Below, piece after piece: positions 25,029 through 32,945 of a stretch of DNA of 64,000 bases (position 1 is the stretch's first letter; every line of letters starts with the position of its first letter). The notes under the pieces are model-generated. The model did not search any database, was not told where the DNA came from, and saw only the letters and a program-made list of their open reading frames with translations. This DNA comes from an uncultured Clostridia bacterium. Its GTDB lineage: Bacteria; Bacillota; Clostridia; Oscillospirales; Acutalibacteraceae. The stretch spans positions 248,001-312,000 of the forward strand of contig CAMCPL010000001.1 of assembly GCA_945876745.1 (NCBI GenBank). Reading direction: 5' to 3'. The position numbers were made by a program, and so were the translations under genes.

Positions 25029-26318
25029 ATGGTTAGGGAAATAAAGCGAGACGTATATTTGCAAAGACTTATTGATAAAAAAGAAAACGGGCTCATAAAG
25101 GTTATAACAGGCATAAGAAGGTGCGGAAAAAGCTATCTTTTGTTTTATATTTATCACGATTATCTTATTTCGCAAGGCGTTGACGAAAAACAGATTATTC
25201 AAATTCCGCTTGATGATGATTTGTTTACGAAATATCGAGACCCGACCGAACTTTCGAAATATATCCGTTCAAAAATCATCGACGGCAAGATGAACTATAT
25301 ATTTATCGACGAGGTTCAGTATGCAATTTCAAAGGAAGAGTTAAGAAATCCTGATGAAATAAGATTGTACAATGTATTGAACGGATTGTTGAGATTTCGC
25401 AATGTTGATATTTATGTTACAGGCAGTAATTCAAAGCTTTTAACAAAAGATGTTTTGACAGCGTTTAGAGGTCGGGGAGATGAAGTAAGAGTATATCCGC
25501 TTTCGTTCAAAGAGTATTACGATTTTGTCGGCGGAGAAAAAGCCGAGGCTTACGAAGAATATGCCTTGTATGGCGGAATGCCCTTGGTTTTGTCAAAGAA
25601 AAATGAAATAGACAAAATGCAATATCTAAAAACTCTGTTTAACGAGGTATATTTTAAGGATATCGGTGAGAGGTATGATATTGAACTAACGGATGTGCTT
25701 GAAGAATTAACGGATGACTTATGCTCGTCTATCGGTTCGCTTACAAATTCGTCAAAAATTGCAAGAACGCTTGAATCTGTAAAGAAAATAAAGGTTTCAT
25801 CTAACACCATTTCAAAATATTTGGATTATCTCATTGAGTCATTTTTGTTTAATGTTGCAAAGAGGTATGATATTAAAGGTAAAAAATATTTTGAATATCC
25901 GTCAAAATACTATTGCACAGATATCGGACTTCGTAACGCAAGGCTGAATTTCAGACAGCAAGAGGAAACGCATATTATGGAGAATATAATTTACAATGAA
26001 TTGCTTTGCAGAGGATATTCGGTTGATGTCGGCGTTGTAGAAATAGTAAACAGTAAAAACGGCAACAGAACAAAATCACAGATTGAAATAGATTTTGTAG
26101 TTAATGCCGGGTCAAAGAAGTACTATATTCAATCTGCTTTGAATGTTTCCGATGGAGAAAAGATGAATACAGAGCTTCGACCTCTTAAAAACACAAACGA
26201 CTTTTTCAAAAAAATCATTGTCACAAAAACAACAGCGAAGCCTTGGAATGACGAAGACGGAATTTTGCACTTAGGCTTGTATGATTTTTTGCTTTACGAA
26301 AACTCACTTGATTATTAG
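25029..26318 (+). CDS. AAA ATPase with DUF4143 domain
   Basis: A 429-residue protein of the AAA_14/DUF4143 family. Walker A is GIRRCGKSYLL near residue 27 and Walker B is YIFIDEVQ near 95; sensor-like TGSNSKLL is near 136. A winged-helix-like middle includes SLTNSSKIARTLES and VSSNTISKYLDYL. The C-terminal ~120 residues resemble a PD-(D/E)XK-like nuclease fold (ENIIYNELLCRGY, KSQIEIDFVV). The family is abundant in gut anaerobes but its function is unknown. ATG 25029 is chosen because AAGG lies nine bases upstream; ATG 25020 directly abuts that site. It is transcribed alone. Confidence 0.9.
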   Translation: MVREIKRDVYLQRLIDKKENGLIKVITGIRRCGKSYLLFYIYHDYLISQGVDEKQIIQIPLDDDLFTKYRDPTELSKYIRSKIIDGKMNYIFIDEVQYAISKEELRNPDEIRLYNVLNGLLRFRNVDIYVTGSNSKLLTKDVLTAFRGRGDEVRVYPLSFKEYYDFVGGEKAEAYEEYALYGGMPLVLSKKNEIDKMQYLKTLFNEVYFKDIGERYDIELTDVLEELTDDLCSSIGSLTNSSKIARTLESVKKIKVSSNTISKYLDYLIESFLFNVAKRYDIKGKKYFEYPSKYYCTDIGLRNARLNFRQQEETHIMENIIYNELLCRGYSVDVGVVEIVNSKNGNRTKSQIEIDFVVNAGSKKYYIQSALNVSDGEKMNTELRPLKNTNDFFKKIIVTKTTAKPWNDEDGILHLGLYDFLLYENSLDY

Positions 26319-26349
26319 CTTCGATAAGATGATATTAATCAAAAAAATG

Positions 26350-26378
26350 TTGACAAATTGCAATAACGGTATTATTAT
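26350..26378 (+). promoter_or_regulatory. Promoter of the FMN riboswitch-ribU transcript
   Basis: TTGACA-17-TATTAT, ending about 15 bases before the aptamer. Confidence 0.85.
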
Positions 26379-26392
26379 AGATTTACAAATTA

Positions 26393-26502
26393 TTTCAGGG
26401 CGAGGCGAAATTCCTCACCGGTGGTAAAGTCCACGACCTATCGTAAGATAGCTGACTCGGTGAAATTCCGAGACCGACGGTTAAAGTCCGGATGAGAGAA
26501 AT
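26393..26502 (+). ncRNA. FMN riboswitch (RFN element)
   Basis: The conserved RFN words appear in order: CAGGGCGAGGCGAAATTCC, CACCGGTGGTAAAGTCCACG, a variable hairpin (CTATCGTAAGATAG), CTGACTCGGTGAAATTCCGA, GACCGACGGTTAAAGTCCGG and ATGAGAG. It binds flavin mononucleotide and switches off the downstream riboflavin transporter gene, here apparently through the terminator at 26541-26575. Confidence 0.98.
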
Positions 26503-26540
26503 ATATATTTATTTTTGCATTTTGCAGGATATGATTATTC

Positions 26541-26575
26541 GCCCTAATATAGAGATATATTAGGGCTTCTCTTTT
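26541..26575 (+). terminator. Riboswitch-controlled terminator
   Basis: GCCCTAATATA pairs with TATATTAGGGC (GAGA loop), followed by a pyrimidine-rich run ending in TTTT. It lies between aptamer and start codon, as expected for transcriptional attenuation. Confidence 0.88.
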
Positions 26576-26596
26576 GCCCGAAAAGGAGGAAAAATT

Positions 26597-27217
26597 ATGT
26601 CAAAATCAGTTGAACCAAAAACAAAATCAAACAAAACCCGCCGTATTGTCGGCTGCGGTGTGCTGACCGCCGTTGCGGTTGTATTGCAGTATATCGAGAT
26701 TTCAATCCCGATTGTACCGAGCTTCATTAAGCTCGATTTCTCCGATTTGCCGGAGCTTATCGGCGCATTTGCTTACGGTCCGGTTGTCGGCGTTTTGATT
26801 GCGTTGCTCAAAAATCTCATTCATATGGCGGTTAGCCAAAGCGGATTTGTCGGCGAACTTTCAAACTTCATTTTAGGCGCTGTTTTTGCAGGCGTTGCAG
26901 GTCTTATTTACAGCCGTAAAAAGACGAAGAAAAATGCACTTATTGCAGGTGTTGTCAGTGCTGTTGTTATGGCGCTTGTAAGTCTGCCGAGCAACTATTT
27001 CCTTATTTATCCTCTTTATTATTCCGTGCTCGGCTTTCCGGAGGAAGCAGTTTTCGGTATGTACAAGGCGCTTTTGCCGAGCGTAAAGAATATGGTAGAA
27101 TGTCTTCTTATTTTCAACGTTCCGTTCACTCTCGTTAAGGGATTAATCAGCGTTGCGGTAACTATGCTTGTATATCAGCCGCTTCGACCGTTTCTTAAAG
27201 GAAAAAATAACAAATAA
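26597..27217 (+). CDS. ribU: Riboflavin ECF transporter S component
   Basis: A 206-residue six-helix membrane protein. KLDFSDLPELIGAFAYGPVVG and ALLKNLIHM are the RibU-type riboflavin-binding segments. The FMN riboswitch in its leader independently supports riboflavin as substrate. It works with a shared EcfA/EcfA'/EcfT module that is not encoded here. The start follows AAAGGAGG. Length is normal for the family, with a slightly extended basic N terminus. Confidence 0.96.
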   Translation: MSKSVEPKTKSNKTRRIVGCGVLTAVAVVLQYIEISIPIVPSFIKLDFSDLPELIGAFAYGPVVGVLIALLKNLIHMAVSQSGFVGELSNFILGAVFAGVAGLIYSRKKTKKNALIAGVVSAVVMALVSLPSNYFLIYPLYYSVLGFPEEAVFGMYKALLPSVKNMVECLLIFNVPFTLVKGLISVAVTMLVYQPLRPFLKGKNNK

Positions 27218-27242
27218 AATTCGACAAAATAACAAATAACTA

Positions 27243-27318
27243 TTGAAAAGTTCTTCTCCTTACTCTATAATAGATAGGTACAGACAGGTGTTTTGTACGC
27301 CTGTCTGTACTTATTTTT
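27243..27318 (+). promoter_or_regulatory. Promoter and terminator-like leader hairpin of the DUF1846 gene
   Basis: TTGAAA-17-TATAAT (27243-27271) is followed at the predicted start site by GTACAGACAGG / CCTGTCTGTAC (27278-27310, 11-bp perfect stem) and TTATTTTT. The hairpin looks like an intrinsic terminator at the very 5' end of the message. Confidence 0.7.
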
Positions 27319-27340
27319 GAGAGGGAAGTGTTTTTTCGGT

Positions 27341-28795
27341 ATGTATAAAATCGGCTTTGATAATGATAAATATTTATCTATGCAGTCAAGCAGAATTAAG
27401 GAGAGAATTTCCGAATTTGGCGGAAAGCTATATCTTGAATTCGGCGGAAAGCTGTTTGACGATTATCACGCAAGCAGGGTTTTGCCCGGATTTCTGCCCG
27501 ACAGTAAGCTGCAAATGCTTCTTCAGCTCAAGGACGAGGCTGAAATAGTTTTGGTAATCAGCGCCGCGGATATAGAAAAAAACAAAATTCGAGGAGACCT
27601 CGGAATCACTTATGATGTCGACGTTTTCCGTCTTATCAACGCATTCGAGAGTAAGGGTCTTTTTGTAGGAAGCGTGTGCCTTACAAAATATACTGCGACT
27701 CCGAAGGTTGTCGCATTTGAGGAAAAGCTCGGCGAGGCGGGAATTAAGGCTTATCATCATTATCTTATCGACGGCTATCCAAATAATATTTCAAAGATTG
27801 TCTCCGACGAGGGCTACGGAAAGAACGATTATATCGAAACGTCACGCCGACTTGTGATTATTACTGCGCCGGGTCCGGGAAGCGGTAAGATGGCGACCTG
27901 CCTTTCACAGCTTTATCACGAGAATAAACGCGGAATTAAGGCGGGCTATGCGAAGTTTGAAACATTCCCGATTTGGAATTTGCCTCTTAATCACGCAGTC
28001 AATATTGCATACGAAGCCGCAACCGCCGATTTGAACGACGTTAATATGATTGACCCGTGGCACTTGGAGGCTTACGGCAAAACGACTGTAAATTATAACC
28101 GTGACGTCGAGATATTCCCTGTTTTGAAGGCGACGTTTGACAAGATTTACGGCGAATGTCCGTATAAATCGCCGACGGATATGGGCGTTAATATGGCGGG
28201 AAACTGCATTTTTGACGACGAAGCGGTGACGAGTGCCTCAAAGGACGAGATTATTCGCAGATACTTTACGGCAAAGATAAATAAAAAGCGCGGTGCGAAG
28301 AATGATGATGAAATCTATAAGCTCGAACTTTTGCTTAATAATGCCGGCATTACCTCCGAAGACAGAAAGTGCGTTGCCCTTGCGGAAAATCTTGCGTCAA
28401 AGACAAATGCGCCTGCGGCGGCTATCGAGCTTGCCGACGGCAGACTGATTACAGGTAAGACTTCAAAAATTATGGGCTGTGCGAGCGCATTGCTTCTTAA
28501 CAGCTTAAAGACGCTTGCAGGGATTGATGATATTACGCTTATCGACCCAGAGGTTATCCGTCCTATCGAGAGCTTGAAAACCGAGCATCTCGGCGCAAAA
28601 AATCCCCAGCTTCATATAAACGAAATTTTGATTGCACTTTCGATTTCAGCCGTTACGGATAATAACGCAAAGCTCGCACTTGAGCAGCTGGGCAACCTGA
28701 AAAACAGCGAAATGCATTGCAGCGTTATGCTTTCGTCGGTTGATGAAAAGGTGATAAAGCAGTTTGGTATTCGCCTTAGCTGTAACGACAGATAA
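27341..28795 (+). CDS. DUF1846 (UPF0371) family protein
   Basis: A 484-residue protein, close to the usual family length. The N terminus MYKIGFDNDKYLSMQSSRI and the motifs GKLYLEFGGKLFDDYHASR, TAPGPGSGKMATCLSQ and AKFETFPIWNLPLNHAVN are family signatures. Structures of the family exist, but no enzyme activity is settled; a nucleotide-binding-like loop (GPGSGKMAT) is visible. The ATG at 27341 is chosen because it matches the conserved N terminus, although the GAGGG ribosome site is rather distant. The leader carries a possible attenuator. Confidence 0.9.
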   Translation: MYKIGFDNDKYLSMQSSRIKERISEFGGKLYLEFGGKLFDDYHASRVLPGFLPDSKLQMLLQLKDEAEIVLVISAADIEKNKIRGDLGITYDVDVFRLINAFESKGLFVGSVCLTKYTATPKVVAFEEKLGEAGIKAYHHYLIDGYPNNISKIVSDEGYGKNDYIETSRRLVIITAPGPGSGKMATCLSQLYHENKRGIKAGYAKFETFPIWNLPLNHAVNIAYEAATADLNDVNMIDPWHLEAYGKTTVNYNRDVEIFPVLKATFDKIYGECPYKSPTDMGVNMAGNCIFDDEAVTSASKDEIIRRYFTAKINKKRGAKNDDEIYKLELLLNNAGITSEDRKCVALAENLASKTNAPAAAIELADGRLITGKTSKIMGCASALLLNSLKTLAGIDDITLIDPEVIRPIESLKTEHLGAKNPQLHINEILIALSISAVTDNNAKLALEQLGNLKNSEMHCSVMLSSVDEKVIKQFGIRLSCNDR

Positions 28796-28813
28796 TATTT
28801 TTTAATAAAACTA

Positions 28814-28905
28814 TTGATTTTATGAAAAAATGGGTTTATAATATTTAAGTACAGATGGTTGTACAACTCTATCGAGTTTCGTAGGGTGGTACTGCCGTCT
28901 TTTTT
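28814..28905 (+). promoter_or_regulatory. pyrG promoter and structured leader
   Basis: TTGATT-17-TATAAT (28814-28842) precedes a leader with AACTC-TATC-GAGTT (28864-28878), the T-box-like word AGGGTGGTAC (28883-28892) and TCTTTTTTG. An outer AGTAC...GTACT pairing is possible. It looks like an attenuator, but the sensed signal is unclear. Confidence 0.55.
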
Positions 28906-28987
28906 GTTTTTATAAAATCAATCGGGCAGTATATTAATGAAATAATATATAAAATAACAAACATATTCATAAGAAGGAGAGGTAGTT

Positions 28988-30604
28988 ATGAATAAGGCGA
29001 AATACATTTTTATTACAGGCGGCGTTGTTTCGGGACTCGGAAAGGGAATTACTGCGGCTTCACTCGGAAGATTGCTTAAGGCGAGAGGCTTAAAGGTTAC
29101 TGCTCAAAAGCTTGACCCGTATTTGAACGTTGACCCCGGAACTATGAATCCCGTTCAGCACGGCGAGGTTTTCGTTACCGACGACGGCGCAGAAACGGAT
29201 TTGGATTTGGGACATTACGAAAGATTTATTGACGAAAATTTGGGCAAGCACTCAAATCTTACATCGGGTAAGGTTTACTGGAAGGTAATCAGCGACGAGC
29301 GTAAGGGCGTTTACGGCGGTCAGACTATCCAGATTATTCCTCACGTTACGAATGAAATCAAAAGATACATACGCCAAAATGCCGAAAACGGCGCAGACGT
29401 CTGTCTCGTAGAAATCGGCGGTACAATCGGCGATATCGAAAGTCAGCCGTTTTTGGAGGCTATTCGTCAGTTTGCGACAGAGTACGGCCGTGAAAACTGC
29501 CTTTTCGTTCACGTAACGCTCGTTCCGTATCTTGCGGCGTCCGACGAGCTGAAAAGTAAGCCGACGCAACATTCCGTTAAGGAAATGCTCTCTCTCGGTA
29601 TTCACCCCGATATTATCGTTTGTCGTTGCGAGCATCATATGTCGGACGATATCAAAAACAAAATTTCGCTTTTTTGCAATGTTGACAAGGAATGTGTTAT
29701 TGAAAACAATAACTGCGATATTCTTTATGCCGTGCCAATGATGCTAAAAGAACAGAATATGGATGGCGTTGTGCTTAAAAAATTGGGAATTGAAGCACCC
29801 GAGCAGGATTTGACCGATTGGGAACAAATGCTTTGGGCTTTGAGAAATCCGCAAAGAACGGTAAAAATTGCAATGGTAGGCAAGTATGTTGAGCTTCACG
29901 ACAGCTATATCAGCGTAAACGAAGCACTCAAGCACGGCGGTATTCCGACAAGAAGTGCAGTTGATATTCATTGGATAGACAGCGAAAGTCTTGAGGGTGA
30001 CGACGTTGACGTTGATGCAGTTTTGGGCGATATGGACGGCATTCTTGTTCCCGGCGGCTTCGGCAGCAGAGGAACGCAGGGTAAGATTATCGCTTGTAAT
30101 TATGCAAGAACTCACAATATTCCGTATCTCGGAATTTGTCTCGGTATGCAGATTGCAATTATCGAGTTTGCAAGAAATGTGCTCGGACTTGACGGCGCAA
30201 ATTCGGCGGAAATCGACCCCGAAACGCCGTATCCGGTTATTGATATTCTGCCTGAAAAGAAAAATCTTTCCGATTTGGGCGGCACGCTTCGTCTGGGTGA
30301 ATATCCCTGCGTGCTGAATAAGGAATCAAAGTCGTATGCGCTTTACGGCAAAGAGGAGATTAAGGAACGTCACCGCCACAGATATGAGGTCAATAACGAT
30401 TTTCGTCAGCAGCTTCTTGACGGCGGTATGATTTTTGCAGGTACAAGTCCGGATAATCACATTGTTGAAATGGTTGAAATACCCGACCACCCGTGGTTTG
30501 TCGCAGGTCAGTTCCATCCTGAATTTAAGTCAAGACCGAATAAGCCGCACCCGCTTTTCAAGGGCTTTGTTACAGCGTGCGCAGAGCATAACGAAAGTAA
30601 ATGA
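28988..30604 (+). CDS. pyrG: CTP synthase
   Basis: A 538-residue enzyme converting UTP to CTP with glutamine and ATP. The N-terminal synthetase domain begins [20 protein letters not shown] and includes [20 protein letters not shown]. The C-terminal class I glutamine amidotransferase domain has the nucleophile in [14 protein letters not shown] and the His-Glu pair in [11 protein letters not shown]. Full length and uninterrupted. It starts after AGAAGGAGAGG. It has its own promoter with a structured leader and ends at a strong terminator downstream. Confidence 0.98.
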   Translation: MNKAKYIFITGGVVSGLGKGITAASLGRLLKARGLKVTAQKLDPYLNVDPGTMNPVQHGEVFVTDDGAETDLDLGHYERFIDENLGKHSNLTSGKVYWKVISDERKGVYGGQTIQIIPHVTNEIKRYIRQNAENGADVCLVEIGGTIGDIESQPFLEAIRQFATEYGRENCLFVHVTLVPYLAASDELKSKPTQHSVKEMLSLGIHPDIIVCRCEHHMSDDIKNKISLFCNVDKECVIENNNCDILYAVPMMLKEQNMDGVVLKKLGIEAPEQDLTDWEQMLWALRNPQRTVKIAMVGKYVELHDSYISVNEALKHGGIPTRSAVDIHWIDSESLEGDDVDVDAVLGDMDGILVPGGFGSRGTQGKIIACNYARTHNIPYLGICLGMQIAIIEFARNVLGLDGANSAEIDPETPYPVIDILPEKKNLSDLGGTLRLGEYPCVLNKESKSYALYGKEEIKERHRHRYEVNNDFRQQLLDGGMIFAGTSPDNHIVEMVEIPDHPWFVAGQFHPEFKSRPNKPHPLFKGFVTACAEHNESK

Positions 30605-30606
30605 AA

Positions 30607-30648
30607 AATGAAGCATTGACTTCGTCAATATGAAGTCGCTTCGCTATG
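30607..30648. repeat. Micro-hairpin array with ATGAAG spacers
   Basis: Two units, ATGAAGC + ATTGACTTCGTCAAT and ATGAAGT + CGCTTCGCT. The first unit is identical to one at 11214-11303. It begins only bases after the pyrG stop codon. Confidence 0.75.
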
Positions 30649-30682
30649 AAAAATGCAGTTGTGTCATTTATGTGACATTTCG

Positions 30683-30712
30683 TACGGACGAGCATTGCTC
30701 GTCCGTATTTTT
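30683..30712 (+). terminator. Terminator of pyrG
   Basis: TACGGACGAGC pairs with GCTCGTCCGTA over a three-base loop, followed by TTTTT. Confidence 0.9.
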
Positions 30713-30760
30713 ATAATATTTTTTTGTAAAAATCAACAAAAATGTACATACAGTATTATG

Positions 30761-30789
30761 TTGACAATTCTGCTTTCAGGGTATACAAT
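30761..30789 (+). promoter_or_regulatory. Promoter of the EamA-trxA-vanY cluster
   Basis: TTGACA-17-TACAAT, ending 39 bases before the EamA start codon. Confidence 0.82.
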
Positions 30790-30828
30790 AAAACCATAGA
30801 AAATGTCAAAATGAGGCGAAGTAATGTT

Positions 30829-31245
30829 ATGAGCTGGTTTGTTTTTGCACTTCTTTCGGCAGTTTTTGCCGCCGCAACTTCAATTCTTGCAAAGGTCGGT
30901 ATCGACGGAGTTAATTCTAATTTGGCAACTGCCATAAGAACGGTTGTTGTCGTTGTACTTTCGTGGGGTATTGTGTTTATTACAAACGCTCAAACGGGGC
31001 TAACGTCAATAAGCAAGAAAAGCTGGATTTTTTTGATACTGTCGGGAATTGCAACAGGTCTTTCGTGGATATGCTATTACCGTGCATTGCAGATAGGCGA
31101 CGCGTCGAAGGTTGTGCCGATTGATAAATTGAGCATAATATTTACGTTGATTTTTGCAGTAATATTTTTGCACGAGGAATTTACCGTAAAAACGCTTATT
31201 GCAACCCTGCTTATTGCCGCAGGCGCGCTCGTTTTGGTTTTGTAA
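30829..31245 (+). CDS. EamA-family half-size transporter
   Basis: A 138-residue protein with five hydrophobic helices and a single EamA domain: SWFVFALLSAVFAAATSILA, RTVVVVVLSWGI, ISKKSWIFLILSGIATGLSW and FLHEEFTVKTLIATLLIAAG. Full-size DMT transporters have two such domains; these half-size forms are thought to dimerise. The substrate is unknown. ATG 30829 gives the usual MSW-type N terminus; an in-frame ATG at 30811 is the alternative. The following genes are spaced 15, 2 and 10 bases apart, suggesting one operon. Confidence 0.88.
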   Translation: MSWFVFALLSAVFAAATSILAKVGIDGVNSNLATAIRTVVVVVLSWGIVFITNAQTGLTSISKKSWIFLILSGIATGLSWICYYRALQIGDASKVVPIDKLSIIFTLIFAVIFLHEEFTVKTLIATLLIAAGALVLVL

Positions 31246-31260
31246 TTCGGAGGAAATTGT

Positions 31261-31494
31261 ATGAATCCTATGGCACTACTAAAAATAAAAGAAATGGCTG
31301 ACGGCTTTAACGCAAGACATCCGAAGCTTGGATTGTTTTTCCGCAACGCAGGAAGTAAAATCGACACGGGAGCAGTTTTGGAGCTCAGCGTTACAACGCC
31401 GAACGGCGAAAAAATAAGAACAAATTTCAAAGTAACAGACGAGGATAAGGAACTTTTGCAGGCGATTTCATCACTCGTCGGAAAGAGGGATTAA
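31261..31494 (+). CDS. Small conserved clostridial protein
   Basis: A 77-residue soluble protein after a GGAGG ribosome site. Its pattern (N-terminal helix LLKIKEMADGFNARHPKL, then a beta segment GAVLELSVTTPNGEKIRTNFKVT, then a short helix ending LLQAI) is one I recognise from other Clostridia, but no function is known. It is two bases upstream of the thioredoxin gene, so they should be co-translated. Confidence 0.75.
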   Translation: MNPMALLKIKEMADGFNARHPKLGLFFRNAGSKIDTGAVLELSVTTPNGEKIRTNFKVTDEDKELLQAISSLVGKRD

Positions 31495-31496
31495 TT

Positions 31497-31805
31497 ATGG
31501 TTTTAGATGTTAACAGAGATAATTTTGATGAAGAGGTATTGAATTTTGACGGCAGAGTGCTTGTTGATTTTTGGGCTGAATGGTGCGGTCCTTGTATGAT
31601 GCTGTCGCCGCTTGTTGACGAGGTGTCGGACGAGCTTGACGACGTTAAGTTTTGCAAGGTGAACTGCGACGAAGCGAGGGATTTGGCGCTTGAATACGGA
31701 ATTATGACTATTCCGAATTTGCTCCTTTTTGAAAACGGCGAGCTTATTAATCAATCGGTGGGCTATATCGAAAAGCAGGATATAATTGATTTTGTGACAA
31801 AATAA
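31497..31805 (+). CDS. trxA: Thioredoxin
   Basis: A 102-residue thioredoxin with active site WAEWCGPC at residues ~27-34, the cis-proline region MTIPNLLLF and a compact single-domain length. It reduces protein disulfides in the cytosol, recycled by thioredoxin reductase (not in this window). It has a GAGGGA ribosome site within the previous gene. A Cys in KVNCDEA near residue 58 is additional to the active-site pair. Confidence 0.96.
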   Translation: MVLDVNRDNFDEEVLNFDGRVLVDFWAEWCGPCMMLSPLVDEVSDELDDVKFCKVNCDEARDLALEYGIMTIPNLLLFENGELINQSVGYIEKQDIIDFVTK

Positions 31806-31815
31806 GGAAAAGCGA

Positions 31816-32592
31816 ATGGATAAATTAAAGCTTACAAAAAAGGAAATAATAATCATTTGCACAGTAGCGGTTGTGTTAGTCGTTGCGGCGGTAACAACAA
31901 TTATTGTTGTTAATCACAATAAAGCAAAGGCTGAAAGCCTTACCGAACAAACTACAACAAGTGAAACAACAACGGAATCGACAACAGAATCGACAACCGA
32001 GTCGACAACTAAAGCTACGACCTATGACAACTCCACGGCAGATTGGAATTTGATTTTGGTTAATCCGTGGAACAAAATGCCCGAGGGATATTCCGTTTCT
32101 TTAACCCAGCTTAAAAACGGTCAGTCGGTTGATTCGAGGTGCTATCCTGCTTTGCAGGAAATGATGGACGATTGCCGTGCGGCAGGCTATGACCCGGTTA
32201 TCTGCTCGTCCTACCGTTCAAACGATACTCAGACCTCTTTGTACAACAGAAAGGTTAATCAGTTTAAGGATAAGGGCTACTCCGACGCCGACGCAAAGGT
32301 TGAAGCAGGCAAGATAGTTGCCATTCCAGGAACAAGCGAGCATCAGCTCGGTCTTGCGGTTGATATTGTAGACACAGACTATCAGGTTCTTGATGAGGGT
32401 CAGGAGAACAGACCTACTCAAAAATGGCTTATGCAAAACAGCTACAAGTACGGCTGGATTTTGAGATATCCGAACAGTAAAAGCAGTATCACGGGCATAA
32501 TTTACGAGCCGTGGCACTACCGCTATGTCGGCAAGGAGGCCGCAAAGGAAATCTATGAAAGAGGCATCTGCCTTGAGGAATATTTGCAATAA
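31816..32592 (+). CDS. VanY/DacB-type D-alanyl-D-alanine carboxypeptidase (M15B)
   Basis: A 258-residue protein with an N-terminal signal-anchor (EIIIICTVAVVLVVAAVTTI), a Thr/Ser/Glu-rich linker built on TTES repeats (residues ~42-68), and a peptidase M15B domain. The catalytic and zinc motifs are ICSSYRS, PGTSEHQLGLAVDI and EPWHYRYVG. It should trim D-Ala from cell-wall stem peptides outside the membrane. The repeat linker is probably a flexible wall-spanning stalk. It is followed by a strong terminator. Confidence 0.94.
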   Translation: MDKLKLTKKEIIIICTVAVVLVVAAVTTIIVVNHNKAKAESLTEQTTTSETTTESTTESTTESTTKATTYDNSTADWNLILVNPWNKMPEGYSVSLTQLKNGQSVDSRCYPALQEMMDDCRAAGYDPVICSSYRSNDTQTSLYNRKVNQFKDKGYSDADAKVEAGKIVAIPGTSEHQLGLAVDIVDTDYQVLDEGQENRPTQKWLMQNSYKYGWILRYPNSKSSITGIIYEPWHYRYVGKEAAKEIYERGICLEEYLQ

Positions 32593-32601
32593 TTACTGTT
32601 G

Positions 32602-32635
32602 ATAAATGCCGAAGCCCTTTCGGCATTTATTTTTT
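32602..32635 (+). terminator. Terminator after the VanY-type gene
   Basis: A 12-bp perfect stem ATAAATGCCGAA / TTCGGCATTTAT followed by TTTTT. Confidence 0.93.
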
Positions 32636-32746
32636 CAAAAAACAGAAGACATTCTAAACAATAAAGCATAATTTCTTAATAGTTTTAAGCGGATTTATGA
32701 TAAAATAAAACCGATATACCGTAACAAAATAACAGGAGTGAGATTT

Positions 32747-32944
32747 ATGACGGTTAACGAATACTTAAAGCAGATTGACAATGTGATTGCAAACGGAAAA
32801 TACAAGGATAATTGGCAGTCGCTTGCAAACCATAAAACACCAGATTGGTACTATAAGGGTAAGTTAAAGGCATTCCGTGAGGAAAAGGAAAGACGTGAAA
32901 TTGAGGAGTTAAACAGATTAGCACAGGAAACAGAGGTTAAATAA
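32747..32944 (+). pseudogene. N-terminal remnant of a GH29 alpha-L-fucosidase
   Basis: A 65-codon open frame after a good AGGAGTGAG ribosome site. Its first ~40 residues (EYLKQIDNVIANGKYKDNW, SLANHKTPDWYYKGKL) match the N terminus of clostridial GH29 alpha-L-fucosidases, just up to where the conserved FGIFIHWG would follow. Instead the frame continues with a highly charged helix (KAFREEKERREIEELNR) and stops. This is best read as a fucosidase whose body was deleted. The frame ends one base before the next gene and could still be translated. The fucose operon at 46.8-51.2 kb fits such an ancestry. Confidence 0.65.
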
Positions 32945-32945
32945 T

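Noticed and set aside
28860-28910. Possible T-box riboswitch ahead of pyrG
   Set aside because: The GGGTGGTAC word is present, but the promoter lies only about 40 bases upstream, leaving no room for stem I and a specifier loop. pyrG is also not a usual T-box target.
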